A DNA stretch of 64,000 bases from Bernardetia sp. ABR2-2B (GCF_037126435.1 NZ_CP147020.1:829001-893000); one strand, 5' to 3'; numbered from the stretch's first letter, positions 46,201-55,020 are shown. A program made the numbers and translations. The notes: generated by a model not told the origin, from the sequence alone.

Positions 46201-47030
46201 CAATTATCACAAATACTATTTCTAATAAAGTAGCTATTCTTCCTCTTACAAATTCTAATTTGAATTTACCTGTTTTCAACTGTTCAGATTCAAACTTTGA
46301 ACTTGTTGCTGACGCAGGTGCAGATATAGAAACTCCAAATTCGACGGCAAATCTTGCAGCTCAAAATATTGGAATAACTGGAAACTGGACATTGCTTTCA
46401 GGTTTTGGAGAGCTAACAGATGCCTCTAAAAATAATAGTAAAGTTACTGAGCTTTTGCCTTTTCCTACCAAGTTGGTTTGGAGGGTTGCTGCTTGTGGAG
46501 AAGCAAAACAAGATACAGTTACGGTTTTATCAACAAACTCAGATTACAAATTTGAGATTGATTTCAATCAAGAAGAAGGAAAACTATCTGTTCCGACTGG
46601 AAAAGTAACCTATCAATGGTACAGAGATGGTGTTTTGATAACTGGACAAACCGACCCAACATTAGACTTAACTGCTTTAGATAATAGAATGGGAGTTTAT
46701 ACAGTTGTTATTTCTAGTGGAGATACATCGGTTACTTCTGAGCCATTTACAATAGATAGAATTTTATCTAATGATGATTTTATCAAAAAAAATTACATCA
46801 AAGTATATCCAAATCCTACTACTTCTTTGTTGAATGTAGAACTAAATACCATTTTGAATACAAGCGAAGTAACTTTAGTAAACGCATTGGGAATGGAATT
46901 ACAAAAAACAAAAATTACTAATTCTAATAAAATTACGCTTGATTTAAATAAATTGAGCAACGGAATTTATTTTGTGAAAATCGTTTCTCAAAAAGGAATA
47001 TTCTATAAAAAAGTAGTCCTAAAGAAATAA
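43248..47030 (+). CDS. T9SS-secreted propeller/repeat protein, paralogue A
   Basis: A 1260-residue protein. The ATG at 43248 is chosen over an upstream TTG because it begins a signal peptide (KQIFTVFWVLVFCCCFSASS then FGQ) shared with paralogue B. Residues about 20-530 are SBBP-like propeller repeats (IKIDKDNNTIISGYAF, DNNGNIYVSFS, GDFLVKYDNNGNLLYRN). An SdrD-B-like segment follows (GKGKAFSDTNNDCEFNNSEQ), then a conserved block from NQRRRRCFMSSTTVEYQNKG to a DPNDK-type DUF7619-like domain, an Ig-like segment (YQWYRDGVLITGQTDPTL) and a type A T9SS sorting domain (YIKVYPNPTTSLLNVELN, NGIYFVKIVSQKG, FYKKVVLKK). Surface or secreted adhesin-like protein. Tandem with paralogue B. Confidence 0.85.
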   Translation: MKQIFTVFWVLVFCCCFSASSFGQVFTDVLAISDSEYSDLEGITDIKIDKDNNTIISGYAFKDTLYIGGNATPLEKIGNNASSSLEKAFFYVTKLSPTNEVIWVKNGEIYTESLYNSRSDLKIDNNGNIYVSFSTSPSSTNQNQAVLLNWANDQYDSVDNFILKLSTNGDEIWHKGLLLGNYHIIGFSTTEIEVDNDENLFLALNTYRRTHNIDENAFIFGNDSSQTGVLILKFDSNANYLWNRQIVGTSNSRNSNSDVYLSDFIIDDEGRPILSVTGYTTLKEIVYVGTSESDNAYDGDFLVKYDNNGNLLYRNSVSKDCPFRGTVFIGGLSKKSIVQAGSNTYVSGAKCVNQFTQEGVTYVVKMDENLNTTWEYSFPVDCKVNGILVDKNKNIYLNVELTDRTLTSVQFGTTFHELEGENLKFFLVKLNEEYGVDWGLNLENSSLLGEQNIKVQPFDIDNEGYIYINGDYSANSIIGTTQMPNYGGEYIAKIKDYGFTLPDLRFRGKGKAFSDTNNDCEFNNSEQGIPNILIKRNDGYYAISNDNGDYLMPFPNGNYTLQSSIVKIDTSLPQYFIASCDTIKQVIIEDREIQDSTSLNFGYKVKPCAYLSIDITNQRRRRCFMSSTTVEYQNKGFATAQNVEVKVEYPDYIFPVSSSPAWTRKEGNNYFFNVGRLAAGNIEKIVFQDSVICGIEEIRGLTQCVKATISPANSCEEWTDNENKYEISGRCVGGGVARYTIQNLTNISTDSIPYRLYANSQVFKEANTLLPANGEVEIEVFTNGATMRMELFPQNHDPISAFAEGCQVAIPYKTKAENPNPVLSVAPVQESGVALPQNDGGERSETSCSEILDSYDPNDKQVVPFGLTNQNLIEKTTELDYTIRFQNTGTIEAVNIVVLDTLSEFLDIETIRLGMVSHGYNFIIDGDADTRVLRFQFDNINLPDSNSNEPESHGFIKFKIKQKENNRIGTVIKNRAAIYFDFNSPIITNTISNKVAILPLTNSNLNLPVFNCSDSNFELVADAGADIETPNSTANLAAQNIGITGNWTLLSGFGELTDASKNNSKVTELLPFPTKLVWRVAACGEAKQDTVTVLSTNSDYKFEIDFNQEEGKLSVPTGKVTYQWYRDGVLITGQTDPTLDLTALDNRMGVYTVVISSGDTSVTSEPFTIDRILSNDDFIKKNYIKVYPNPTTSLLNVELNTILNTSEVTLVNALGMELQKTKITNSNKITLDLNKLSNGIYFVKIVSQKGIFYKKVVLKK

Positions 47031-47051
47031 CCTTTAGCACTTATTAAACAC

Positions 47052-47093
47052 AAAAAAGTCGTCAGCAAGTTTGTTTTGTTGATGACTTTTTTG
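47052..47093 (+). terminator. Terminator of paralogue A
   Basis: A 15-bp stem with two G-T pairs (AAAAGTCGTCAGCAA at 47054-47068 against TTGTTGATGACTTTT at 47076-47090), then T-rich sequence. It is nearly the same as the terminator after paralogue B, so the duplicated unit runs from promoter box to terminator. Confidence 0.8.
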
Positions 47094-47110
47094 CTTTGTA
47101 ATAATTTTCT

Positions 47111-47136
47111 TTTATCAATAGCAAACCTTACCTTTG
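47111..47136 (+). promoter_or_regulatory. Upstream box shared by both paralogues (copy 2)
   Basis: Identical to 43189-43214 over 26 nt, including TACCTTTG (47129-47136), 33 nt before the ATG at 47170. No TTG partner. Confidence 0.45.
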
Positions 47137-47169
47137 CATTTTATTTATTCCACTTATTTACGATTTTAT

Positions 47170-50100
47170 ATGAAACAGATTTTTACGGCAATATGTATAA
47201 TTATCTTTGCTTTCTTTTCAATTACAGGAAAAATATTTGCACAAGAATTAGAAAGTGCAATAGAAGTGTACATAGGAGCTGAAAATGGCGAGATAATACA
47301 GAATAGCAAGTTGAATATCGCTAAAGCAATACCCTTATCAGATGATAGCAAAGTAATAACAGGTACTTATATTGTTCCAAATGACCAAACAGGAAAAATA
47401 TATGGTAGCACCTTTATTTATGAAGAAGAGTTAGGCGCAGGAGGTTTTTTTGTAGCAAGAATCAGTAAAGATAACAACCTACTTTGGATAAAAACAGTAG
47501 TTACTGACACACTAAACCCTACTAACTATAAAGAGAGATATGTAGATATAGATATTTCTAAGCAAAATGAAATTTATTTGAATTGGGTGGCTGGAATAGG
47601 AAAACCTCTTACTATTGAAGGAACAGTATATGAAAGTGTAGATAATTTATTTATAAAATATGATATTGATGGAAGAATTATATGGCAAAGGGGATATGAT
47701 TTTAAATCAACAGATATTGTAAAGGTATCTTCTTCACCTAATAATATGATTAAAGTAGATGAGGAAGGAAATTTTTATACAGCTATTACGGTAGTCTCCC
47801 ACGATAGCGAAGCCATAAAGATAGGAAATACTACCATTACACTGCCTATTAACTGGAATAGCATTTATCGAATTACAGGAATGTTATTTCTCAAATTTAA
47901 TAGCAACGGTAATTTGATGTGGCACAGAACGATGATGCCTGATAGGGGAGATAGTCAGAAAAGTGCTCATAAGGCTGTCAATACGAACAATATTATAATA
48001 GATAGCAATGGAAACGTAGTTTTTGCAGTCGCTGCTCATGGTAGTTTTGAGTTTACAGATGGAGACATTATTACCACTAAAGTTTTGCGAGATATTGTAA
48101 GTCCTATACTTTATGATGCTAATATTATTGTTGTCAAATTTGATAAACAAGGAAGAAAGATATTTGCCAAAGATACGCCTGACTTATTAAAAGCCTATGC
48201 AGGTAATAGAGGTTTTGTTGGAGTCAATGGACATTTATATACTAAAGTATATGCACACGCTTCTGTAGATTTAGACCAAGACGATAATATTTATATTTAT
48301 GGAGAGGTAGATGTTACTTCAGAACTGAATAATTCAAATGTATCAGGAGAAACTGTTCTATTAAAACTAGATAAAGAAGCAAATTTTTTAGAGTCTGAAA
48401 TAGATTTGAGAAATACAGTAGATAATAATTCTACTAGAAGAATGGCTATCAACAAACAGTATGACTATTTTTATACGTATGCTAATCGTTATCTAGCAAA
48501 AATAGAAAATGGTGTAATTACTCCGTTTTTTTATTTTAAAAATTCAAATGGTTTCGAACGTTATGCTACTGGACAAGGAGAAATAACCATAGGAAATAAA
48601 GGGAAAATATATGCAATAGTTAATATGCAAAAAGATACAACTATCAATGGCATATTCATTCCAAGAAGAAACTCCAACTCTAATGCCAGCACACTTCTAA
48701 CTTTTGGAGATAAAGCACCTTATGCAAAAATAAAAGGAAATACTTTTGTAGAAAATGCTACCAATTGTAATTACGATGGTAATGAAGCTGCATTTCCTAG
48801 AGTGCTTATTAAATCCAATCAAGAAAAATATACTGTATCAGATAGAAATGGATTATATAGACTAACACTACAAGATAGCACCGAATTAGTATTAGAAGCA
48901 AAACCTCTTGATTCAGAATATTATAGAATTTTTAGCCCAAACAAATGTGATTCTGTAAAAGAGATAGAAATAGAAAACGGAAGAGTATTAAACCCTCAAG
49001 ATTTAAACTTCGGATTTAAAGTCCTTCCATGTTCTTATCTTACTGTTGATATTACAAATCAGCGTCGTCGTAGATGTTTTATGAGTAGTACAACGGTAGA
49101 ATATAAAAATCAAGGCTTTGCGACTGCTCAAAATGTAGAAGTAAAAGTAGATTATCCAGACTATATTTTTCCTGTTTCAAGTGTTCCATCTTGGACAAGA
49201 AAAGAAGGAAATAGTTATTTCTTTGATATTGGTAGTTTGGATGCTGGAAATATTGAAAAAATTATACTTCAAGATTCTGTCGTTTGTGGAATTGAGCAAA
49301 TTCGTGGACTTACACAATGTGTAAAAGCAACTATTTCTCCTGCAAATTCTTGTCAAGATTGGACAGATAACGAAAACAAATACGAAATTACTGGGCGTTG
49401 TGTCGGTGGTGGAATTGCTCGTTATGTTGTCAAAAATTTAACAAATACAGCTACTGATTCTATTCCGTACCGTTTGTATGCCAACTCACAAGTTTTCAGA
49501 GAAGCAAATACATTGCTTCCTGCCAATGGAGAAGTAGAAATTGAAGTATTTACTAATGGAATGACAATGAGAATGGAATTATTTCCACAAAATCACGACC
49601 CTATTTCTGCTTTTGTAGAAGGGTGTCAGACTACTATTCCTTACAAGACAAAAGCAGAAAACCCAAATCCTGTTGTTAGTGTTGCACCCGTTCAAGAATC
49701 TGGAGTTGCACTTCCTCAAAATGATGGTGGAGTACGTTCAGAAACTTCATGTTCTGAAATTTTGGATAGTTATGACCCTAATGACAAACAAGTTGTTCCT
49801 TTTGGTCTGACAAATCAAAATCTAATTGAAAAAACTACTGAATTAGATTATACCATTCGTTTTCAAAATACAGGAACAATTGAAGCTGTTAATATCGTAG
49901 TTTTGGATACACTTTCAGATTTTTTGGATATAGAAACAATTCGCTTGGGAATGGTGTCTCATGATTATAAATTCTTTATCGATGGAGATGAAAATACTCG
50001 TGTATTGCGTTTTCAGTTTGATAACATAAATCTTCCAGATAGTAATTCTAACGAACCAGAATCTCACGGATTTATCAAATTCAAAATCAAACAGAAAGCT

Positions 50101-50991
50101 AACAACGCTATTGGAACGGTCATAAAAAACAGAGCAGCTATTTATTTTGATTTCAATTCTCCAATTATCACAAATACAATTTCTAATAAAGTAGCCATTC
50201 TCCCTCTCACAAACCCTAACCTAAACTTATCTGTTTTCAATTGTTCAGATGCTAACTCTGAAATCGTTGCTAATGCAGGAACAGATATACAAACATCAAG
50301 CTCTACTATAACTCTTGCTGCACAAAATATGGGTATAAATGGAATTTGGACATTAGTTTCAGGTTTTGGAGAACTAGAAGATGCTTCTAAAAGTAATAGT
50401 AAAGTTACAGGTGTTTTACCTTTTCCTACAACATTAGTTTGGAGAGTTGCCGTTTGTGGAGAAGCAAAACAAGATACAATTGTTGTTCAATCTATAAATA
50501 CAGATTACAACTTCGATATTAATTTTGATGATAATGAAAATACTTTATCCGTTCCGACAGGAAAAGTTACTTACCAATGGTACAGAGATGGAGTTTTGAT
50601 AACTGGACAAACAGACCCAACATTAGACTTAACTACTTTAGATAATAGAATGGGAGTTTATACGGTCGTAATTTCTAGTGGAGATACATCTATAACTTCT
50701 GAACCTTTTACAATAGATAGAATTCTTTCCAATAATGATTTTATCAAAAATAATTACATCAAAGTATATCCAAATCCTACAACTTCTTTATTGAATGTAG
50801 AATTAAATACCATTTTGAATACAAGCGAAGTAACTTTAGTAAACGCATTGGGAATGGAATTACAAAAAGCAAAAATCACTAATTCTAATAAAATTACGCT
50901 TGATTTGAATAACTTGAGTAATGGAATTTATTTTGTGAAAATAATTTCTCAAAAAGGAATATTTTATAAAAAAGTAGTTTTGAAAAAGTAG
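47170..50991 (+). CDS. T9SS-secreted propeller/repeat protein, paralogue B
   Basis: A 1273-residue protein with the same layout as its upstream neighbour: signal peptide (KQIFTAICIIIFAFFSITGK then IFAQ), propeller-like N-terminal half (YDIDGRIIWQRGY, DEEGNFYTAITVVS, LFLKFNSNGNLMWHR), an SdrD-B-like segment, the NQRRRRCFMSSTTVEYKNQG block, the DUF7619-like domain, an Ig-like segment and the T9SS tail ending FYKKVVLKK. The two N-terminal halves are quite different, while the C-terminal 600 residues are almost identical, also at nucleotide level (compare 46060-46130 with 50020-50090). It has its own upstream box and terminator. Confidence 0.85.
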   Translation: MKQIFTAICIIIFAFFSITGKIFAQELESAIEVYIGAENGEIIQNSKLNIAKAIPLSDDSKVITGTYIVPNDQTGKIYGSTFIYEEELGAGGFFVARISKDNNLLWIKTVVTDTLNPTNYKERYVDIDISKQNEIYLNWVAGIGKPLTIEGTVYESVDNLFIKYDIDGRIIWQRGYDFKSTDIVKVSSSPNNMIKVDEEGNFYTAITVVSHDSEAIKIGNTTITLPINWNSIYRITGMLFLKFNSNGNLMWHRTMMPDRGDSQKSAHKAVNTNNIIIDSNGNVVFAVAAHGSFEFTDGDIITTKVLRDIVSPILYDANIIVVKFDKQGRKIFAKDTPDLLKAYAGNRGFVGVNGHLYTKVYAHASVDLDQDDNIYIYGEVDVTSELNNSNVSGETVLLKLDKEANFLESEIDLRNTVDNNSTRRMAINKQYDYFYTYANRYLAKIENGVITPFFYFKNSNGFERYATGQGEITIGNKGKIYAIVNMQKDTTINGIFIPRRNSNSNASTLLTFGDKAPYAKIKGNTFVENATNCNYDGNEAAFPRVLIKSNQEKYTVSDRNGLYRLTLQDSTELVLEAKPLDSEYYRIFSPNKCDSVKEIEIENGRVLNPQDLNFGFKVLPCSYLTVDITNQRRRRCFMSSTTVEYKNQGFATAQNVEVKVDYPDYIFPVSSVPSWTRKEGNSYFFDIGSLDAGNIEKIILQDSVVCGIEQIRGLTQCVKATISPANSCQDWTDNENKYEITGRCVGGGIARYVVKNLTNTATDSIPYRLYANSQVFREANTLLPANGEVEIEVFTNGMTMRMELFPQNHDPISAFVEGCQTTIPYKTKAENPNPVVSVAPVQESGVALPQNDGGVRSETSCSEILDSYDPNDKQVVPFGLTNQNLIEKTTELDYTIRFQNTGTIEAVNIVVLDTLSDFLDIETIRLGMVSHDYKFFIDGDENTRVLRFQFDNINLPDSNSNEPESHGFIKFKIKQKANNAIGTVIKNRAAIYFDFNSPIITNTISNKVAILPLTNPNLNLSVFNCSDANSEIVANAGTDIQTSSSTITLAAQNMGINGIWTLVSGFGELEDASKSNSKVTGVLPFPTTLVWRVAVCGEAKQDTIVVQSINTDYNFDINFDDNENTLSVPTGKVTYQWYRDGVLITGQTDPTLDLTTLDNRMGVYTVVISSGDTSITSEPFTIDRILSNNDFIKNNYIKVYPNPTTSLLNVELNTILNTSEVTLVNALGMELQKAKITNSNKITLDLNNLSNGIYFVKIISQKGIFYKKVVLKK

Positions 50992-51012
50992 TTTTTATAG
51001 ATTCTTAAACGC

Positions 51013-51054
51013 AAAAAAGTCATCAGCAAAATTAGTTTTGTTGATGACTTTTTT
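51013..51054. terminator. Strong bidirectional terminator after paralogue B
   Basis: A 19-bp stem (51013-51031 with 51036-51054, one G-T pair) and a 4-nt loop, with A-rich left and T-rich right ends. It lies between convergent genes. Confidence 0.85.
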
Positions 51055-51069
51055 TATTTCTATAACTAT

Positions 51070-51852
51070 TCAAAACTCAACTGGAGTTTTCTTTTTTCTA
51101 GTATAAAAATTATAACTAAGTCCAAAAGAAACTAGAATATTTACTTGCCTATCATGTCCCTTATCTAAAATACTATTATCTCTATACCTAAACATCAAAT
51201 TCCCACTATATGTCGTTTGTAGTATAAATTTAAACCTCTTAAATCCTATTTTTTCAGTAAGTGTAGGCTCTATAATAAATGCTGTATCATTATTTCTTAA
51301 ATATTCCACCTCATTTACACTATTGTAATCTAAATTACCTCTTATGTTGCTATATTCCAGTAAAAAAGATTTCATAGAAAAAGATAATGAGTGGTATTCT
51401 GTTACTATACTGATCGTGGGGTCAATTCCATAAAGACGTAAATCAGTAGATAATCTCTCATTTTGTCTTAGAAGTATTGTATTCATATTTCCTCCTCCAA
51501 TAATCCCCCAAATAGCTAAATTAAACCTTTTATCTTCAAAGTTGGTAATATAACCAAGTCCAAACTCATGAATCTGTCCAGAGTTTCTTGTTCTATTTCT
51601 AGTAAAATCTTCATTAAAACGATAAATTACGCTATTTGTCTGTAAAGCAAAATGATTAGTTAGCAAATAAGCTGTTTGTAAACTATACTGACTTGCAGAA
51701 TCTCTCCCTGCTGTACTTATACCAACAGAAACAGAAGCCTCTCCTTTTTCTTGCAAAATTGGAACATTACTCATATTTGGGATATAATGAGTAGGCTGAC
51801 AAGCACTAAAAGTGATAATAATAAAAATTAAAGAGAGTAAAACAGATTTCAT
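51070..51852 (-). CDS. Outer-membrane lipoprotein-like protein, unknown function
   Basis: A 260-residue protein with a lipoprotein signal peptide (KSVLLSLIFIIITFSAC, lipidated Cys18 in FSACQPTHY). The body alternates polar and hydrophobic residues in barrel-like strands (EASVSVGISTAGRDSASQY, YITNFEDKRFNLAIWGIIGG, VNILVSFGLSYNFYTRKK). A lipidated protein with a porin-like body is unusual but occurs in Cytophagales. No family named. Convergent with the T9SS paralogue. Confidence 0.6.
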   Translation of the reverse strand: MKSVLLSLIFIIITFSACQPTHYIPNMSNVPILQEKGEASVSVGISTAGRDSASQYSLQTAYLLTNHFALQTNSVIYRFNEDFTRNRTRNSGQIHEFGLGYITNFEDKRFNLAIWGIIGGGNMNTILLRQNERLSTDLRLYGIDPTISIVTEYHSLSFSMKSFLLEYSNIRGNLDYNSVNEVEYLRNNDTAFIIEPTLTEKIGFKRFKFILQTTYSGNLMFRYRDNSILDKGHDRQVNILVSFGLSYNFYTRKKKTPVEF

Positions 51853-52015
51853 AACATAAGATGATTTAGTATAATTTTTTACTTTTCTTTCCTTACGTTT
51901 TTATAGTAATCAGTGCTGCATATTCTTCAACTAATTTTGTATCTTGAGTATCAATATATTATTATTTTACAATTCAGTTTAATTCAAAGTTAATTCAATC
52001 CTGAAAAAAATATTT

Positions 52016-52540
52016 ATGCTCCAAAAAGCATTTTTTATAACTCTCTTGACTCTAATTTCACTTTCTGCATTTTCTCAAAATGACTCTACAACTACTGAAA
52101 AACCTTGTGCTTGTTGTACTGAAAATCATAAACAATTCGACTTTTGGGTAGGCGATTGGACAGTTTATGATACAACAGGGACAGAAGTAGGAAAAAATAC
52201 AATCGTAAAATTAGAAAATGATTGCATTCTGAATGAGCATTGGAGAGGAGCATCAGGCTCAACAGGAAGAAGCTACAATTATTTCAATAAAAAAGACTCT
52301 ACTTGGAATCAAGTCTGGCTAGATAATTCTGGTGGAAATTTGATTCTGAAAGGAAATCTCAAAAAAGAAGGCATAATGGTTCTCAGAAGTGAGCTTTTAC
52401 AAGGACAAAAAAGAATGTATTATCATCAAATTACATGGACAAAAAATGATGATAATACCGTTACTCAACGTTGGGACATACTAAATGAAGAATATGAAAC
52501 TATAAATACTGTTTTTATGGGAATTTATAAAAAAGAATAA
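52016..52540 (+). CDS. Exported DUF1579-like protein
   Basis: A 174-residue protein with a signal peptide (FFITLLTLISLSAFSQN). The mature part starts with a CACCTEN cysteine cluster, followed by HKQFDFWVGDWTVYDTTGTE, and has a beta-rich lipocalin-like layout (ILNEHWRGASGSTGRSYNYF, TWNQVWLDNSGGNLILKGNL, QRWDILNEEYETINTVFMG). The FDFWVGDW start is typical of the DUF1579/THAP4-like group of small barrels. No specific function is known. The CACC motif could bind metal or form a disulfide. A TAATTTTG element lies at 51932-51939 without a clear -33 partner. Confidence 0.65.
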   Translation: MLQKAFFITLLTLISLSAFSQNDSTTTEKPCACCTENHKQFDFWVGDWTVYDTTGTEVGKNTIVKLENDCILNEHWRGASGSTGRSYNYFNKKDSTWNQVWLDNSGGNLILKGNLKKEGIMVLRSELLQGQKRMYYHQITWTKNDDNTVTQRWDILNEEYETINTVFMGIYKKE

Positions 52541-52558
52541 ACAAAAAATGAAAATGAA

Positions 52559-53680
52559 TTATCTCACTTTCAAAAACTGTTTGGCTACCTTCAATCCATT
52601 TATTTGTCCTTCTGTATAGGCTTGTAGCTCTTCATAGCTTCCTCTAGCGTGTTTCAAAAATCCTGATGCTTGTCCATAAATTGCATCAAAATTTATTTTC
52701 TCAGTCAAATAATATCCATCAAGAAATGTTTTAACTCCTCCAGAAATAATGATTTGATTACACTTTACAGTTTTATTAGTATAATTTACTTTGCTTTTCA
52801 GATTGTTATAATAATCAGATTTTATTTCATTACAAAACTCTACCATTTCTTCTGCACTATGTCCGATATGTGCAAGTGATTCGAAAAGACTTTGGGAAAG
52901 CTGACTACTTCTTTTTAGTTCTAAAAGAGCAAAATTTGTTCCTCCACTCGCTGCAAAATCTACGGCTGCAAGAGGTAAATTTAATAATTCTTCTAGGCTT
53001 TGTTTGCCAAATCCTTGTCCTACTTCTTTGACAATAATTGGATATGTAGCCGTTTGTAAAAGCTCTTTTATTGTTTCCAAAGGAGATTTTTCGAACCTAT
53101 CGCCTTCTGGTTGTAGCCATTCTTGCAGAGGATTTATATGAATGATAAGTCCGTCGGCTTGTAACTTTTTTAATAACTCATCTATTTTTTTTGTCTGTTT
53201 GGTTTCAATGAGTTTTTCAAGTTGAGCAATCCCAAGATTTGCATAAAGAGGTTGGTCGCCTATAAACTTTCTAACATCAAAATCAGGCAAACAATCATCA
53301 TCAGTAAGTAATGCTCTACACGAACCCAAACCCATTCCAAGTTTATATTCTCCACATACTTTAGCTAAGTTTTGATTAATAATTTTTGCCCATTCTGTCC
53401 CTCCTGTCATACTAGAAACCCACAAAGGTGCATTCATTTGCTTTCCCAAAAATTCAAAAGATTCTGTTTCTTTTTTTGGATGTGCTGCCAAAACAGGTTC
53501 ATAATAAAAACGACTATCTAATTGGTTTTTGAAAACCTGTGCATCAAAGGCAAGTTCGATATGGTCTTGTTTGCGTGAAGCTGCCGTTGCATCAGAGTCT
53601 GTGTAATTTATTGATTGGTTAGCTGAGTTTTTCAATTCGTTTTTTTCTTTTTTTGAAATTACTTGTGGGGACACAAGCAA
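52559..53680 (-). CDS. fni: Type 2 isopentenyl-diphosphate delta-isomerase
   Basis: A 373-residue FMN-dependent enzyme that interconverts IPP and DMAPP. Family features: RKQDHIELAFDAQVF near the start, LGKQMNAPLWVSSMTGGT, LGMGLGSCRALLTDD, YANLGIAQLEKLIE, LIIHINPLQEWLQPEGDR, PIIVKEVGQGFGKQ, FAASGGTNF and ISGGVKTFLDGYY. The frame begins at TTG 53680; no ATG precedes the conserved region, and the alternative TTG is 15 codons in. The chosen TTG lies at the edge of a TCCCCA-core palindrome (53659-53680), with a second hairpin in the leader (53732-53766). So the first 8 codons of this gene are palindrome-derived. Confidence 0.9.
   Translation of the reverse strand: MLVSPQVISKKEKNELKNSANQSINYTDSDATAASRKQDHIELAFDAQVFKNQLDSRFYYEPVLAAHPKKETESFEFLGKQMNAPLWVSSMTGGTEWAKIINQNLAKVCGEYKLGMGLGSCRALLTDDDCLPDFDVRKFIGDQPLYANLGIAQLEKLIETKQTKKIDELLKKLQADGLIIHINPLQEWLQPEGDRFEKSPLETIKELLQTATYPIIVKEVGQGFGKQSLEELLNLPLAAVDFAASGGTNFALLELKRSSQLSQSLFESLAHIGHSAEEMVEFCNEIKSDYYNNLKSKVNYTNKTVKCNQIIISGGVKTFLDGYYLTEKINFDAIYGQASGFLKHARGSYEELQAYTEGQINGLKVAKQFLKVR
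53659..53680. repeat. TCCCCA-core palindrome at the fni start codon
   Basis: On the reverse strand: TTGCTTGTG, TCCC, CACAAGTAA, with arms pairing at 8 of 9 positions. The TTG start of fni is its first codon. Confidence 0.6.
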
Positions 53681-53731
53681 TGATAAGGTTTGGTTTGTGT
53701 AGATAAAGTAATTTAGTAAAAATACTCTACC

Positions 53732-53766
53732 GTTGCTCGTATCCCCACGAGCTACCCACGAGCAAC
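53732..53766. repeat. Hairpin in the fni leader (TCCCCA-core family)
   Basis: GTTGCTCGT (53732-53740) pairs perfectly with ACGAGCAAC (53758-53766). An additional internal ACGAGC gives an alternative, smaller hairpin with ATCCCC in the loop. It lies about 7 nt downstream of the predicted fni transcription start. Confidence 0.6.
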
Positions 53767-53778
53767 TTGGATTAAAAA

Positions 53779-53807
53779 CAAAAATACTAATTCTTAGTCT
53801 CTGACAA
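53779..53807 (-). promoter_or_regulatory. Bacteroidota-type promoter of fni
   Basis: Reverse strand: TTG (53807-53805), an 18-nt spacer and TATTTTTG (53786-53779). It gives a leader of about 90 nt carrying the hairpin. Confidence 0.5.
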
Positions 53808-53997
53808 ACTCTATGTTTTGAAAATTGTTAGAAATGATTTGTATAAGAAATATCTTTTTATTGTTTTTATCGAAAAATCAGTTTAATTCATTTTGAAGAA
53901 CAATAAAAAACCACGTTATTTACTGTATTAGAGTAAGTATTATTTTTTTCTTAATTTATTCTATTTTTTTCTTGTTTTCGTACTAAAATAAATTAAT

Positions 53998-55020
53998 TTG
54001 GCAGCTTTTGGTTTTTCAGATAGTGGTGCGCCTGTTCGTATTGGCGTATTGGGTGGAGGCAGTTGGGCAACTGCAATAGTAAAAATGCTTTCCGAAAATA
54101 ATGTTCGTATAAACTGGTGGATGCGTTCGAAAGACGATATTGATTTTATTCGAAAAAATCACAGAAACCCACGTTATTTGAGTTCGGCTTTGCTCAATAT
54201 CGACAAAATTACTCCTCTAAATGATGTAAAAGCTGTTATTTCAGATTCAAAATATATTGTTTTGGCTGTTCCTTCTGCCTTTATTACCGATGTATTCGAA
54301 AAGCTAGACCCAGCTATTTTTAAAGATAAAGTCATTATTTCGGCTATCAAAGGGATGATTTTGGAAAAAAATGTTTTAGTAACTGAATATGTAGAGGATA
54401 TATTTAATGTTCCTACTGACAAACTTCTCTCTATTGCAGGTCCTTGTCATGCTGAAGAAGTTGCACAAGAAAGACAAGCCTATCTTACTATCGGAGGAGA
54501 TGAAAACGAAGGCGACAGATTTGCTCGGCTTATGCGAGGACATTATATAAAATGTAAAACCAATCCAGATTTGAACGGAATCCAGTATTGTGCCGTAATT
54601 AAAAATGTTGTTGCTGTGGCGTGTGGAATGGCTCGTGGACTGAATTATGGAGATAATTTTCAAGCTGTTTTGGTTTCTAATGCTGTGCAGGAAGCCAAAC
54701 GCTTTTTGGATAAAGCCTATCCACTAAAAGAAAGAGACATTAATGCCTCTGCTTATTTGGGCGATTTGCTCGTAACTTCTTATTCTCAATTTAGTAGAAA
54801 TCGTACGTTTGGAAATATGGTAGGGCGTGGTTATACTGTCAAATCAGCACAAATAGAAATGGGAATGGTAGCAGAAGGTTATTATGCTGTAAAAGGTTTG
54901 TATGATGTTACAAAAAGACACAAAGTAGATATGCCTATTATTAAAGCTGTTTATAATACACTTTATGAAAAAATTTCTCCAGCCATTGAATTTAGAATTT
55001 TGAAAGACAGTCTTCAGTAA
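53998..55020 (+). CDS. gpsA: Glycerol-3-phosphate dehydrogenase, NAD(P)+-dependent
   Basis: A 340-residue enzyme of phospholipid synthesis that reduces dihydroxyacetone phosphate. The TTG start is used; no ATG precedes the Rossmann motif GVLGGGSWATAIVKML (residues about 17-32). Other signatures: VISAIKGMILEKNVLVTEYV, IAGPCHAEEVAQERQAYLTI, the catalytic-lysine region CAVIKNVVAVACGMARGL and DLLVTSYSQFSRNRTFG. The length is normal. Cytoplasmic, acting as a dimer. It is followed by a composite heptamer array. Confidence 0.93.
   Translation: MAAFGFSDSGAPVRIGVLGGGSWATAIVKMLSENNVRINWWMRSKDDIDFIRKNHRNPRYLSSALLNIDKITPLNDVKAVISDSKYIVLAVPSAFITDVFEKLDPAIFKDKVIISAIKGMILEKNVLVTEYVEDIFNVPTDKLLSIAGPCHAEEVAQERQAYLTIGGDENEGDRFARLMRGHYIKCKTNPDLNGIQYCAVIKNVVAVACGMARGLNYGDNFQAVLVSNAVQEAKRFLDKAYPLKERDINASAYLGDLLVTSYSQFSRNRTFGNMVGRGYTVKSAQIEMGMVAEGYYAVKGLYDVTKRHKVDMPIIKAVYNTLYEKISPAIEFRILKDSLQ

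Larger units (their letters stand above)
53681..53997. other. 317-bp divergent spacer between fni and gpsA
   Basis: It contains the fni promoter and a leader hairpin on the left. The right part is AT-rich with no match to a full TTG/TAnnTTTG promoter for gpsA. Confidence 0.45.
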
